A stretch of DNA of 64,000 bases, taken from positions 42,470,281 through 42,534,280 of the forward strand of contig OX381718.1 in NCBI GenBank assembly GCA_947462335.1, in the 5' to 3' direction. Source of the DNA: Harmothoe impar. Its lineage: Eukaryota > Annelida > Polychaeta > Phyllodocida > Polynoidae. The first letter of the stretch is position 1. Every line of letters begins with the position of its first letter. Below are positions 9,150-20,422 of the stretch, in pieces. Made by a program: the position numbers and the translations under genes. The notes under the pieces are model-generated. The model was given only the letters and a program-made list of their open reading frames with translations. It searched no databases and had not been told where the DNA came from.

Positions 9150-9450
9150 CGACATGGCTATTTCTTAAAATCGACATGTGACATGGCCATTTCTTAAAAT
9201 CGACATGTGACATGGGGCTTAGTGACATGGATAATAAAATTCTCATTTAGTGTAAAGTATGCCACCCAACTCTTTCTTCAAATTCTGTCCTTGTGGGTAG
9301 TCAAATTTTAAAAAATTCCTGGGGCCTACGCCCCTAAGAGCCCAATTGTATAAATTACGGTGCCCCTACAGTTTCCCTTTAGTGACACTAGTGACATGGC
9401 TTTTCCTTAGTGACATGTGACATGGCCATTTCTTAAAATCGACATGCGAT
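9150..9450 (+). repeat. Imperfect tandem repeat around GACATGGCCATTTCTTAAAA
   Basis: GACATGG(C)CATTTCTTAAAA then TCGACATGTGACATGG recurs at about 9150, 9181 and 9419, with TTAGTGACATG words between. A reverse-complement relative (CAATTTTAAGAATTGCTCATG, TGTCACTA) occurs inside element 2 at 62268-62412. Confidence 0.6.
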
Positions 9451-9559
9451 ATGGGGACCCCCCCATCTACCCCCCCGCTGCTGTTATTACATGTACTGTA
9501 GTCTGGCACGTACAGACTAGAAAAACACGGCTTGAAATGTGACCAATACGCCTATTTCA

Positions 9560-9900
9560 GGCCTAGATTTGTGGTAACTATCAGTTGTGGTAGAAATAGA
9601 TGTTAGTAATACCTGTTATCCAACTGCCATCGTACCTGCTGCTGCAAAACACCCCGCAATTGGTCCTATAAAAAGAAGCAGTCGATGCCAAAACGCACTT
9701 GGCGGGAGTGGCAGCCTCCAAACCGGAAATGAAGTGCACAATTGGGGAGACCCGAGGTCACCAAAGGTCATCGCGGCACATGACCTCATACGCGCAACCT
9801 TAAGCGACGGGAGTGAGCCCTCCAGTAAGGTTGGCTCTTCGGTTTCAGACAAGCTGAGAACACTGAGAGCTAGTCTTTGGTAATCAGACTCGCTCAACCA
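9560..9900. promoter_or_regulatory. CpG-richer block with TATA-like box; possible promoter or first exon
   Basis: Richer in CpG than its surroundings (GATCGCGG-, ACGCGCAA-like words). TATAAAAAG at 9667-9675 is followed by a short frame from an ATG at about 9686 (MPKRTWREWQPPNRK then stop). On the minus strand a long open stretch (9616-9897) ends at a donor-like GCAGCAGCAGGTACGA but has no ATG at its upstream end. No family recognised; strand undecided. Confidence 0.25.
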
Positions 9901-10200
9901 GTACCCTTTTCCGCCACAAGGGCTGCAAATAGGACTGGTGGAACTGTTATATTTAGACTGTTACTTCTTGTCAGGCTGTGCACAGGAATTCGTGTACAGG
10001 ATTTCGTTGGTCAACTCCTGAGGGCAAGTTAGTGAAACAAGTTTTTTATATATTATGAGTTTTCCCAGACTCTACTATCATAGAGTCGGGGCTTGAGACT
10101 GTTTGTAATAGGACTGAACAAGGCAAAATCAGTCTTAGGCATGCAAATAACCAAGGCATTTAATTTCCTAGAACCCTGCATGTGATTAACAAATTGCCTG
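9901..10200. other. No recognised feature
   Basis: Nothing supported in this stretch, which leads into a possible acceptor (CTTGGCCCAG) before the NADAR-like remnant. Confidence 0.35.
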
Positions 10201-10565
10201 CTTGGCCCAGGTATCTACTGGTACAGGTTGACACTTTATAATGACGGTGGCACCACAGCCCAGCAGATCATGCTGAGTGAAGACGGGTACGACTCCAAGC
10301 GGCTATCATAATAGCTTACACCCAGAAAGACTCCCATATCAAACGCTATGCCATTGTGGCCGACTGCATCAGACTAACATTCACACAGGATACTGACTTC
10401 AAGGCAAGGCTGCTAGAGAAGACACACATATTTTATGAATCAAGGACAGAGACAGGGTGGGGGTGTGGTTATACGATATCCCAGGGTCATAAGCTCACCC
10501 TTTCAACGGTAAAAAGTTACAAAATGGGTATCCATAATGCCAGCATGCATGATGGGCATGCATAA
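10201..10565 (+). pseudogene. Frameshifted NADAR-like domain remnant
   Basis: Two consecutive frames together resemble a NADAR-type (YbiA-like, ADP-ribose-related N-glycosidase superfamily) domain. The first (10201-10308) gives LYNDGGTTAQQIMLSEDGYD then SKRLS and stops at TAA 10309. The second (from 10308) gives KRYAIVADCIRLTFTQDTDF, then KARLLEKT, then YESRTETGWGCGYTI. The order A..IM, (A/S)KRL, C.RL.F.Q, LL..T, E...WGCG matches the family pattern. The frame change, no visible upstream domain half and no clean donor argue for a dead fragment, though a sequencing frameshift in a live exon cannot be excluded. The assignment rests on motif order recalled for the family. Confidence 0.45.
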
Positions 10566-10829
10566 TGCTAGCATGTAAGCAAGCAAAGAAATTATCCGGC
10601 CTGGAAATATTTCAGATTTTAAGTATGATCATCTCAAGAAATAATAATCATTGTTTTACTGATTGTAAGCACCTCTGATCTCACACCGTAATTACGTGTA
10701 GTCTACCACAGACCAACATATATATCTGAAGGGTGAGAGTAAAGCCTTTTCCTTAATATTATGTAATGTCAACCATCTAGCTGCTATTTTATTTCATGGT
10801 GAATATGGTCTATCAATGCTAAAGCAATG
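10566..10829. other. No recognised feature
   Basis: ATGCATGATGGGCATGCATAATGC words just after the remnant are a short local repeat; otherwise nothing supported. Confidence 0.35.
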
Positions 10830-10848
10830 GGAGGGCCATTCCCCAGGG

Positions 10849-11166
10849 CAGCGTGCAATAACCCTAGGCCATATTGCACGCTGTGACCGTATTTCACGCT
10901 CTGAGGGTCACGTGACCTGTACGGAATTCAAAATGGCGGCACAACGGAAGTAACCAAACACCACGGAAGTAACCAAACACCACGGAAGTAACCAAACATG
11001 GACTACATATCTATTTAAACTCAATAAACCCTGAAATAAATACAGAGCGTCACTTAAAAGTGCCCTCGTCAATGGTTATTTCACTTGTGGTGCTAGGGCC
11101 GTATTGCACTAGGCCTACGGCCATCGTGCAATACGACCCTAGCACCACTCATGAAATAACCACTGA
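10849..11166. mobile_element. Hairpin element with promoter-type sites
   Basis: The right part (11069-11166) is a near-perfect 98-bp hairpin: TCAATGGTTATTTCACTTG and GTGGTGCTAGGGCCGTATTG pair with CAATACGACCCTAGCACCAC and CATGAAATAACCACTGA. A smaller hairpin lies at 10849-10884 (CAGCGTGCAAT/ATTGCACGCTG). Between them are GGTCACGTGACC (10906-10917), AAAATGGCGGC (YY1-like, 10930-10940) and three tandem CGGAAGTAACCAAACA units (about 10945-10998). No coding capacity. Confidence 0.65.
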
Positions 11167-11329
11167 CTCAGCCACTTTAGCGTGCAGCTCTGTCTATATA
11201 TTATTACACAGGTTTTAAATATGCTTGCCATGCCAATTCATTTTGCAGTTGATGCACATGTCGACTCTGTTATTTGATACGACCCATGTAGATCCAATGC
11301 GTACACAGTCTGTAATGCTATAAGTTATA

Positions 11330-12264
11330 GTAGGGTGGCTGGAAGGGCTGACCAATCTCGCTTTCCGTATCTGATCCTATGTTAAATGACCCGTTTATGA
11401 TGTCTTCCCATTATTGTTAGGGATCAGATAGAGACTTCTAGTAACATGGGATCAAAAGATATTGAATGGATCCATTGTATACGAGTTGGAATAAGCACAA
11501 TAAATTGTATTACACTATGTAATCCAGGCATAAAGTTGACAGTTCTTCACATTTCGAGCCTGTTTTGAGCTCTATAAGTGAGTGATTTTCCCAACTGTCA
11601 GTTGGGAGAATTCACGCAGAACGATGCCAAATTTATATATCAATGCAATTCTTTTTTTGTTATAATAGTATTGAATGCAGGTACCTACTAGTCTACTTTA
11701 TATTTTGAAAATAAAATTATTTGTATAGTAGAATGGGCACCTAAATTTACACTTTTGTTATTTAAAATTGGTATAGAAATAATCAATTGGCAATTTTTGG
11801 CAAACTACCACAGAAAGATCTGAATTGACTGAATATGATACATTTTGAATGGAAATGATAGGTTCTAGCGTCAGCTAGCGCCAGGTAACTACCTCGGGGT
11901 CATATGGGGGTCTTAGCCCCCAAACCCATTGGTACACATCCAGACAGCAGCACTGTATAGCACAGGTCTCTATGGGGAGCATTGGAGCATGAAGGCCATT
12001 ACCTCTACAAAGTGACCCCAGGTGGCATAGTGGTACAGTAAGAAGACTGCTATGAGTATGAGTTTTAAAGGGGGCCTTGGCACCAGTTTAAAACCTGTCA
12101 GAAGGTCTATCAGGGTGAGGTAGTTTCAAGTACCTGCCACTACTTCCCTATCTATTGTATCACCATAACAGAAGATATTTCGGAAATGTGAATATTAGGG
12201 CTACTGATAGACATACATTATTTACATGTCATATCGTTTTATAAAAATGGTCCGGCCACCCTAC
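11330..12264. mobile_element. Candidate 935-bp TA-flanked element
   Basis: GTAGGGTGGC(T)GGA at 11330 is matched by (TCC)GGCCACCCTAC ending at 12264, with TA immediately outside both (11328-11329, 12265-12266). No reading frame of note inside; parts are rich in ACCTGCCACTAC and CCAGGTAAC-like words. The short terminal match leaves some doubt. Confidence 0.5.
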
Positions 12265-12948
12265 TATAAGATGTAGAGAAGTCTCACTAGGTGGTGCCAC
12301 CTGAGTGCCATCATCTATTTGTTGTGAAGCATATTAGACTACCAGTTTAACATGGTTGTATACATGTATGTGATGTAAAACGTTAACTTTTTGTGGTAGT
12401 TGCTCCTCCACCTGTCTACCATGATTCTATCATTCTAATATATTAGTCGGTAGATAATTGAAATGTATTAACATCTACTTCAGATAATTATGGGCGAGTT
12501 AGTTACTGGCTGTTGCTGATTGGTGCATTATAAACAGGTACAGTGAGTTCTAATGCTGTCCTTGTGGTAATAAAGTTGTTTTATCCGATCTTTTCAAAAT
12601 TCTGCATTCTACATAAGGGCGTTCCAAATACTATTACAGGATACGAGATAGAGGAAAATCAAATGTTATCCATGGGCAATTAGCGGTCAGATAGCGGATC
12701 CCATGTATGCTACCCGCTATGGTATTTGTGAACATCCTGGTTCATTTTTAAAAAAAAGTTATTTTGAGCCCCAAACATCAAATGTCCTAACTCTAAAGGG
12801 GCTAGTCGGTGCTGGGTGTGTTAGGTGCAGGCAGAGGTAGTTTATACAGAATGCACTACATGACCCTCAGGGTTCTGTGTGGCCTGCCAATAGGGTAGCT
12901 GTCGAGATAGAAATAGACGGACAATGTGAAGGTTACTTCCGGCTTTTT
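12265..12948. other. No recognised feature
   Basis: AT-rich, no gene or repeat supported. Confidence 0.35.
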
Positions 12949-13111
12949 CACAGCCAAAAGTAATTATCTCATTTCAAGAAAATATGATAAAGAAACTCGG
13001 CTTACGGATAAATCACTACTTTTTAGAATCTTTTTTTTTATTAGTCATTTGTCCACCAGGCGAGTTTATTTATCGTACTTACTTGAAACGAGATAATTAT
13101 TTTTGGCTGTG
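12949..13111. mobile_element. 163-bp MITE
   Basis: CACAGCCAAAAGTAATTATC then TCATTTCAAG (12949-12978) is the inverted partner of CTTGAAACGAGATAATTATT then TTTGGCTGTG (13082-13111), 28 of 30 bases. No coding capacity. Confidence 0.75.
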
Positions 13112-14129
13112 TTGGACTGCTCTGTTTACATGAAAGGTGGCCTTGTGTTGTAGATATAGATAGGTGTCGTTTATGTATGATTATAGGGCTGTATACATGC
13201 ATAGCACATTACTTCCAAGACAAAGGACGTTGCTTAGGCTCTTCGGAATAGTAATCTTATTTCTCCCAGAGGATTATGTTACAAGCATTTATAATTGTAG
13301 ATGTAGTATTGCGAAGATCGTCCGGGAAGGATGTGTACAAAAATCCCAACAAAAAACGTGATTACACTCTACTATCATTTAGTGTACTGGTAGCATATAA
13401 GCACTTTGATATTTGCTAATATTGCATGCATTGGGAAGGAAATACACCATCCAGATGTTTAATTATTTCCAATGTTTCCCAATGATGTGAATGCATATTG
13501 TGTTGGCAAGTTTTAAAGCTGGGCCGTCAGCGAATAAGTTCAGCATTTACCATACATAGACTAAAATAACAGCTCCACCAGAGGGCAGCAGTGTTTGGAC
13601 AGGGGACCATGAGCATTGTCCAGCTGCAACATATTCACCCTATCTTGTGCCTGTAAGAGCTGAGTTCCCAGCCCTTAAGAGCCCTCTTGTGAATCAAAAC
13701 TGAACTATATCCAAAAGTGTTTTCGGACTCACTTCAACCATGACGGTCAAGCTTTAACCAGACAGATCCACTCCAGGATATGGAGAATCAAATAGAATTC
13801 TGAAATGCACTCACTAGCTTTAGCCGAGCTCTGAATGCACTCATTGAATCACTTGAATTTCTGTATCATGGCTGAGATAGCTCATAAGTCCACCGGATTA
13901 TGTTCATAATTACACAGAGGATCCTTAATCTTGTGTTTTCATGATTATTGCATGCATGAGGAGGATTATGACCACAATCTAGGGTACGTAGTACTTTAGT
14001 ACAACAGGCACTGCATACCAACACCAGGAAGAAACTCAAGTCCATATTATTTTAACTCAATCTGCTAATACCCCCTTTGTATAATTATATGAATAACCCA
14101 CCAACATCACATCATCTATCTGGTTTTAA
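13112..14129. other. Intergenic, one CTCF-like site
   Basis: No gene supported. Contains the CTCF-like site at 13575-13591 listed separately. The flanking bases are not recognised as a repeat. Confidence 0.4.
13575..13591 (+). promoter_or_regulatory. Strong CTCF-like motif
   Basis: CCACCAGAGGGCAGCAG matches the CTCF core consensus CCASYAGRKGGCRS at essentially every position. It is not inside a recognised repeat, unlike the CTCF-like sites of family A. Motif evidence only. Confidence 0.6.
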
Positions 14130-14870
14130 AAGCGGGAGGCCTATCATACACATGTGGACAATATTTACACTGTTATTTCAACTATCAGAGACAGAATATT
14201 TGAGTAGATCGTGTAGCCTGTGACATTTCCCTTTGGTAATTTAATAACTGAAGCATACTCCCGTAATATACTAATCATGTTTGCAGCAATGGAGCACATT
14301 GTTGGCGACAACGAAGGAATACTTTTAGTCCTTAGCTATCATGCTGCCGTTAAAGGGTTGAGGATATCCCATGGATACTGTCCCGTCACATTAGTATTGT
14401 AACACAACTAGGGTAGACTGACCTAAAGATAACCACGTACCATGAGATAACCCCCTCAATTTTGTAGTCATTCATTCATGATAAGCTTTGTTTTTGTGTA
14501 TCACAGTACACTTTAAGTGATATTCTTTCCAGAAAAGGACAAATAAGTACAATACCATACACCAATAACTACATAATTAAGGTGGACATCTCATGGTACG
14601 TGGTTATCTTTAGGTCAGTCTACCCTATATGGCCAGTGTCTTCCCCTACAGTGAAGAGCAGGATCTAATTACGGCACCTTTAGAAATAAACACAACCTGT
14701 GTGGTAAAAAATGGTGCTGTAGCCATCGACAATAATAACAATACATGCCTGTTTGATGACATGTAGGAGGATAAAAGAAAACAGCTTGTTGGACAATCTC
14801 TCTGTAAGAGCCCTCTCCTCCCATCCCCATTCTAAGAGAAACACAAAGACTTAGTGTCTAGACAGTCCTA
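14130..14870 (+). repeat. Dispersed repeat family B, copy 1
   Basis: Shares ordered landmarks with 26980-27610 and 50930-51560: TTATTTCAACT, TTTCC(C)TCTGG-like then AATTTAATAACT, a GGATACTGTCCC-like block, AGAAATAAACACAAC, TGGTGCTG.(A/G)GCCA, TGTTTGATGACATG, AGGATAAAA. It is interrupted by the 215-bp MITE at 14411-14625, which the other two copies lack. No conserved reading frame. Confidence 0.7.
14411..14625. mobile_element. 215-bp MITE with confirmed TA insertion site
   Basis: Ends GGGTAGACTGACCTAAAGAT then AACCACGTACCATGAGA and the inverted copy ending GGTCAGTCTACCC pair over about 37 bp. TA flanks both sides (14409-14410, 14626-14627). The family B copy at 51300-51340 has a single TA at the matching position (CCTTAGTGGCCAATG against ACTA...TATGGCCAGTG), i.e. 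the empty site. Confidence 0.88.
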
Positions 14871-14879
14871 CATGCATGC

Positions 14880-15260
14880 ATCCTGGCAAAAGTACAGTCT
14901 CAATACAATCACATAGAGCTGACATGATGCACTGACGCAGTGCTATGGTAATTAGTTACTTTCCAGTGCTGCACCTATGTATCATATTGACCCTATACTA
15001 TTATGCGCAATACATTCCCATAGATTTGGTATGATACACTAATACAGTGCTGATGGGTTGAGTACTCTCGAGTGCTGCATTCATGTATTCTGCAGACCCT
15101 CTACAGGTTTGCTACACTATCAAAGGGTCTGTATGATGCATTATTGCGGTGATGTTGAGCTACATGACAAGCTGTATTCGTGCATCATGATTAGGCATTG
15201 TGTTGTCCTTGCAGGTTTGCGGGTCTGCACTGATATTCTGACATTAGTCATTACTGGTTA
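14880..15260 (+). repeat. Degenerate tandem repeat (~110-bp units)
   Basis: Related words recur about every 110 bases: GATGCACTGACGCAGTGCT, GATACACTAATACAGTGCTG, GATGCATTATTGCGGTG, each followed by AGT(T/A)ACT..CCAGTGCTGCA-like sequence. Similar words (ATGATGC, GCAGTGCTG) recur elsewhere in the window. Not coding. Confidence 0.45.
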
Positions 15261-15584
15261 ACAACTCATTCAATATAGTACTTGAACTAATTAGTCATTT
15301 TCGGCTCCTTATACGACCAAACTAGGTTAGTTGATAAGGTCAGGTTTGTCAGCACTGACCCACCCACCGTAGTCTTTCCATTTCAATGAGTGTTAGGGTA
15401 AGTCTTTTTGAGAAAAGGCATAATGTCATATTTTATTTTGCTTCAGTCATTTTTGAATATCAGTTGGGTGCTTTGGGTCAATGGTTATATGAATAACCTG
15501 GGATAGCCACTACAAACTAAGGCCTGGAGCATTGTCACTATTAGTGCAGGGGGACACACACACTCCATGACATACAGGGCCTGG

Positions 15585-15998
15585 TGTTGAGGCCTAGCGT
15601 CAACTATAGTCGACACCATTGCAGGCCTAGCGTTGACAACTGTTCATGCCATGGGAGGACTACTCTCGTTCCCAAATCCTTCCTAAGCAAGGCTCTGGTA
15701 ACTGCCAAATGTTGGGATTTTGCTGGGTCTGGGCAACCCCTGCTGGTAGCTTGGAACCAGCGAACAGGAACAGGAAATGGAACCAGAAAGGCTGATGGTA
15801 AATCTACCTAAAACTACCATCATACATTCTGGTTCCATTTCCTGTTCCTGTTCGCTGGTTCCAGCCCAACAGCAGGGGTTGCCCAGACCCAGCAAAATCC
15901 AATGTTCAATGTCATTTGGCTGTTACAAGAGCCTTCCTTCGGAAGGATTTGGGGACGAGAGTATGGGAGGACTAGCATTGACTATAGTCGATACCATT
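15585..15998. mobile_element. Hairpin MITE with flanking direct repeats
   Basis: CTCTCGTTCCCAAATCCTTCC (15663-15683) pairs with GGAAGGATTTGGGGACGAGAG (15941-15961), and the inner arms (15750-15788 with 15827-15866, GGAACCAGCGAACAGGAACAG) are near perfect. ACTATAGTCGA(C/T)ACCATT occurs as a direct repeat outside both ends (about 15602 and 15981). A degraded second copy lies at about 35860-36260. Open frames on both strands here are by-products of the palindrome. Confidence 0.7.
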
Positions 15999-16749
15999 TA
16001 CATAGCATTACTAATTGATATGACATCCATCTTCCTGGGAACTACTAGTTCTCGGAGGTCGTCCTCCTAGCAAGCCACGTAGTTCTTGGTCAGAATTCAA
16101 AGGACTAAGATTGAGACCATTAATATTTTTAAGCTTTTGACACCCTGGGGAAAATGGGGATTCACTGCAGTGCTCACTCTGTGCAAGTGCTCTCAGGCCT
16201 CAATCTGTTATAAGGAGTAAAATATTAGAGCTTTCTGAAGCTGCCAGAGCATCAAAGGGCTAGTAACACATCATTTAAAATGGGTATATCCAATTTTCCC
16301 AATTTCTACATCGTACATTGATATTTTCAAATTACACTGTACTGTATAAGGTTATTACTTATTGGTTGGTGACATTAAAATGGAATTCATGGGCTATAAC
16401 AGCTCAGAAAAAAGGTCCCCTGGGGTCTAACAATGGTCTTTTACAGTGTATTTCAAATTGGGAGAATAAGGTGTGCACAATAGTATCGCCTCCCCATTGC
16501 CCATAATTGGCCATAAAGATCAACTGTGATGAAAATACTCACTTTATTTGTTTACATCATAAGGTAGTTTCATCATTCACTCTATGTTAGTAGATGAGGA
16601 CCTTTGTGGCCCTTATACACCTTGTTGTTAACAGGTTAACACAAAATTAAGCTAAAGATTGTAAGCATTGATTGATCAATACGTTTGCACTACTTCAACT
16701 TGCCCAGTTTATACATAGTCCAAGCAAAGTTAATTGATGCTATTGATTA
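15999..16749. other. No recognised feature
   Basis: AT-rich single-copy-looking DNA; nothing supported. Confidence 0.4.
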
Positions 16750-16751
16750 TA

Positions 16752-18368
16752 CACTGATAATAATAGACCTGGAAATGTTAGTCACTACGGACTACGTTTC
16801 TATAGTCACGTGAACGTAGAAAAAACGGCTATACCTAGTTAGTCACCTATGTCTAATGTAAGTTAGTCATATAGTCAACCTATAGTCAGCCATTAAATTG
16901 GCTGATTTGGGCTATATAGTCAAGTGACTATGAATTTAATGGTTTCATGGTCTAAAGTAGTCACTATGACTAATAGATATAGTCAATCATGAGAAATAAG
17001 GGAAAGGCAGGTCAAGCTTTGTCCTGCTCTAGGATAGGATAAGGCAGGGTAGGGGAGAGGCTAGGATAGGGTAGGGAAAAGGACAGGCTAGGATAAGGCA
17101 TGACAGGGAACAGGCTAGGATAGGTAGGGCAGGGGACAGGCTAAGATAAGGTAGGAAAGGGGACAGGCTAGGATAAGACAGGGTAGGGGACAGGCTAGGA
17201 TAGGGCAGGGCAGGTGACAGGCTAGGATAAGGTAGGCCAGGGGACAAGCTAGAATAAGGCATGGCAAGGGGCAGGCTAGGATAAAGCAGGCCAGGAGACA
17301 GGCTAGGATAAGGTAGGGCAATGAACATGCTAGGAGAAGGCATGGCAGAGGACAGGCTAGGATAAGGCAGGGCAGGTGACAGGCTAGGATAAGGCAGGCC
17401 AGGGGACAGGTTAGGATAAGGCAGGCCAGGGACAGGCTAGGATAAGGCATGACAGGGGACAGGCTAGGATAGGTAGAGCAGGGGACAGGCTAGGGTCGGG
17501 CAGGGCAAATGAACATGCTAGGATAAGGCAGGACAGGTGACAGGCTAGGATAAGGCAGGCCAGGGGACAAGCTAGAATAAGGCATGGCAAGGGACAGGCT
17601 AGGATAAGGCAGGCCAGGAGACAGGCTAGGAGAAGGCATGGCAATGAATATGCTAGGAGAAGGCAGGCCAGGGGACAGGCTAGGATGGGGCAGCGTAAGG
17701 TACAGGTTAGGATAAGGCAGGGTAAGTGACAGGCTAGGATAAGGGAGGGCAATGAACATACTAGGAAAAGGCAGGGCAGGGTACAGGCTAGGATAAGGCA
17801 GGGTAGGGATAGGCTAGGATCAGGCATGGCAGGGGACAGACTAGGATAAGGCAGGCAGGGGACAGGCTAGGATAAGGCAGGGCAATGAACATACTAGGAA
17901 AATGCAGGGCAGAGGACAGATTAGGATAAGGCAGGGCATGTGACAGGCTAGGATAAGGCCGATTATGCTCTGTTAGTCTAGACATACACTGATCATGTAT
18001 TTCTATGCTTAATATCAAAATTTGAACAGAATACCATGATTACTCTATCAAACATGACAAATCATGCACCTTATAACATCTTATGGTGCCCCAGTCAACT
18101 GTAACATAACATATAACAAGCAGGGATATCCATAGAACAGTGGTTTAGAAGAGGATGTGCCTACCTGAAGTCCATGGACCATTCAAATTTGAATCCTAAC
18201 TGTTTCCTGTGCACACATTCCTGTGACATCATCAATTTGTGTGATCCACATTATAGTCACTACTGACTACCTTATGACTAATATGTGACTAAGTTGTATA
18301 GTCCCCTGACTATGGGGGTCAAAATATGGTGGTATAGTCAGTAGTGACTATAGGTATTATTATCAGTG
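16752..18368. mobile_element. 1.6-kb TIR element carrying a minisatellite
   Basis: CACTGATAATAATA (16752-16765) and TATTATTATCAGTG (18355-18368) are perfect inverted ends with TA outside both. Subterminal TAGTCACTA/TAGTGACTA words crowd both arms (16780-16990, 18250-18350). The centre is a 0.9-kb minisatellite. No transposase frame. TA flanks suggest Tc1/mariner-type mobilisation. Confidence 0.8.
17025..17960 (+). repeat. Minisatellite of GGACAGGCTAGGATAAGGCA units
   Basis: About two dozen units, mostly 30-31 bp, of the form GGACAGGCTAGGATAAGGCA plus GGGCAGG, with variants such as GAACATGCTAGGA. The Pro/Leu/Ser-rich minus-strand translations stay open only because the unit lacks stops. Confidence 0.9.
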
Positions 18369-19900
18369 TAGGCTATAACATTGCTGTCATGTACAGTGCA
18401 CAGATGCGGATACATGCCAAGCTGTAGGCAACCCCTGTACTGTTGTCAGAGTGTCACTGGTAATCTTCATTGAACTGTTTGTTATTACTGAGGGGATTTA
18501 CAGAAAATGTAGTTCAGGAGTGAGCAAACACTAAGAAAGGCATGAGCAGGTATGTACATGAAGCTGGGCGGGGGGCAGTATAGGAAGGGTGAACCTGCCA
18601 GATTTCAAAAGAAGTAAAAGGAAAAAAAATCTTCAAAGAAACATTGTTACCATGATGCAGCACCAGCACAAGTGAGTAATTCATCGACACTTAAATTTAT
18701 GAGGGAATCACGGCGCCCCCTTAGCGTATCAACCCTGTTGGGTGCATAAATGCAGCCCTGTTGAATAAATAGACAAAGGCGCATCCCACTCAGCCTGCGG
18801 CTTCTTGGGATAAGGCCCCAGCCCCACCTCGGGGGGAACGATACCAAAATGTCATCTAGACATGGGCCTTTGCCTTTAGCCAAAATGATCTAAAAATGAA
18901 TAATACCAATGATTATCACTATTTATTATCAACCTCATTATGACGTCATTTTCGATGGGGAATCACCACACTGTATCCCATGGGGGCATGGGATACGAGA
19001 ATTCTAGTACTTAAGCATGGTAATAGCCATTCCCCATATGAAATAAGCATGCATGAATCCTTATAACAAAAGGGCTAGTATATTAAAGTGTAATGCCATT
19101 CTTAAAGGGGTAGTAAGGTTTGAAAGCAGGTCTCGGTGCCATAGCCAAGGAGATCTGAGAAATAATTTCTTTTTGAGAAAGAAGAACCAGAGCGATGAAA
19201 GAATTGCTAGTTCACCTTGATACAGATAGTTGATACACATAAATTGATACAATTTGCAGCAAGATGGCATTGAAAGGTTAGCTGCTAAGTGAAGTTACTA
19301 CATGTAGCAGGATTTATAAAGTGCTTGTTTGATGACATTGGATAATGAAGTCTTGGTGCGTGGTCCTCAGGTGGTCCTGTTCATGATGCTCTGCCTCTTT
19401 GTTGACATTGGTTAATGAAGTATTGGTTGTAGCACATGATGCATGTTGTAGGTTCCCAACAGACGGCTATAAATTAAGCTGTGCCCATTTAATGGCATCA
19501 TAGCGTTAAATGCAAAACACCTGGTTGTCCGCATGATGTATTAAAGCAGCACCATTAATTCAAAAGTAGCATTCATGTAGGTTGCTGACTTCAAATAGTT
19601 GATGTCCACCTGAAGGGTTACCCTGATGCATGAATGTGCAGGACCTACCTTCATTCTTTGACGTTGCATGGTTAAGTACTATCCGGCTATCAAATGGTTA
19701 TAGATAAGGTGTTGTGTAAAGAAACCTGCCTCATATGATACTACTGTTAACATCGGGGTGATGTAGAGATGACATATCCAAAGTTACCAGTAAACTAGCA
19801 ACAAGCTATTTGTTGACATTAAACATATTGAATACAGAAAAGAGGGGGGGGGGCATAGCGACCACAATTCTGGACTAGGTCTAGTTATAAGGAGACAGAC
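18369..19900. other. Intergenic upstream of the lectin gene
   Basis: No gene supported. A 10-base G run lies near 19847. The region from about 19880 leads into the candidate 5'UTR exon of the lectin gene; no clear TATA box seen. Confidence 0.4.
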
Positions 19901-20000
19901 ACTGCTGTGACAGACACTGCATATCTGTTACAATTAAACAAAGACGGAGAGCTGAGAAGGTGTTACATATGTCTGGAGTGGTTCATCTAAAAAGCAGCAG
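19900..20000 (+). other. Candidate 5'UTR exon of lectin gene with short uORF
   Basis: A perfect donor CAG|GTAAGT ends this exon at 20000, and a pyrimidine-rich acceptor ending TTCCAG lies at 20422, directly before the coding ATG. The 5' limit is unknown. An upstream ATG at 19969 reads MSGVVHLKSSR across the splice and stops at TGA 20424-20426, overlapping the main start. The exon is inferred from splice signals only. Confidence 0.45.
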
Positions 20001-20422
20001 GTAAGTTGACATGGACAAACAATTACCTGTATATAAGCATGACAGTTTGGCATTATGTTTTCTTATCTATTGCCATATGAATGACTTCTATATTATCATT
20101 ATCATACCAGTTGTCAGGGGCAGATCCAGGGTGAGTCCCTCAATGAAGTGAGAAGAGGGGGCATGCCCGCTATTTTTGGGGTAAATTTGGGCCTGGAACA
20201 AGGAGACAAATTCTAAACTACAAGCTGAAAGGAGGGGGTGCCACAGGTTGTGTTTCACGAGAAACCTCATGTTCTTTAGCCATCATGCAATAAGCCTAAG
20301 TTATGAACTACTACCTCTGCCTCTGTAACGTACAGGCAGTTGATGTGTTATACAGACCACCTCTCCTCACTTTACCTCACAGGTCCTTAAGTGTGTTACT
20401 GTTCTTCATTTAACTGTTCCAG

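Noticed and set aside
9616..9897. 93-codon minus-strand frame with hydrophobic end
   Set aside because: No ATG at its start and no recognised family; kept only as part of a low-confidence promoter/exon block.
15584..16070. Frames on both strands around 15.8 kb
   Set aside because: By-products of a hairpin MITE; the same residues appear on both strands because of the palindrome.
17029..18018. Pro/Leu/Ser-rich minus-strand reading frames of 70-140 codons
   Set aside because: Direct translation of the 30-bp minisatellite, which has no stop in several frames; no start context or unique sequence.
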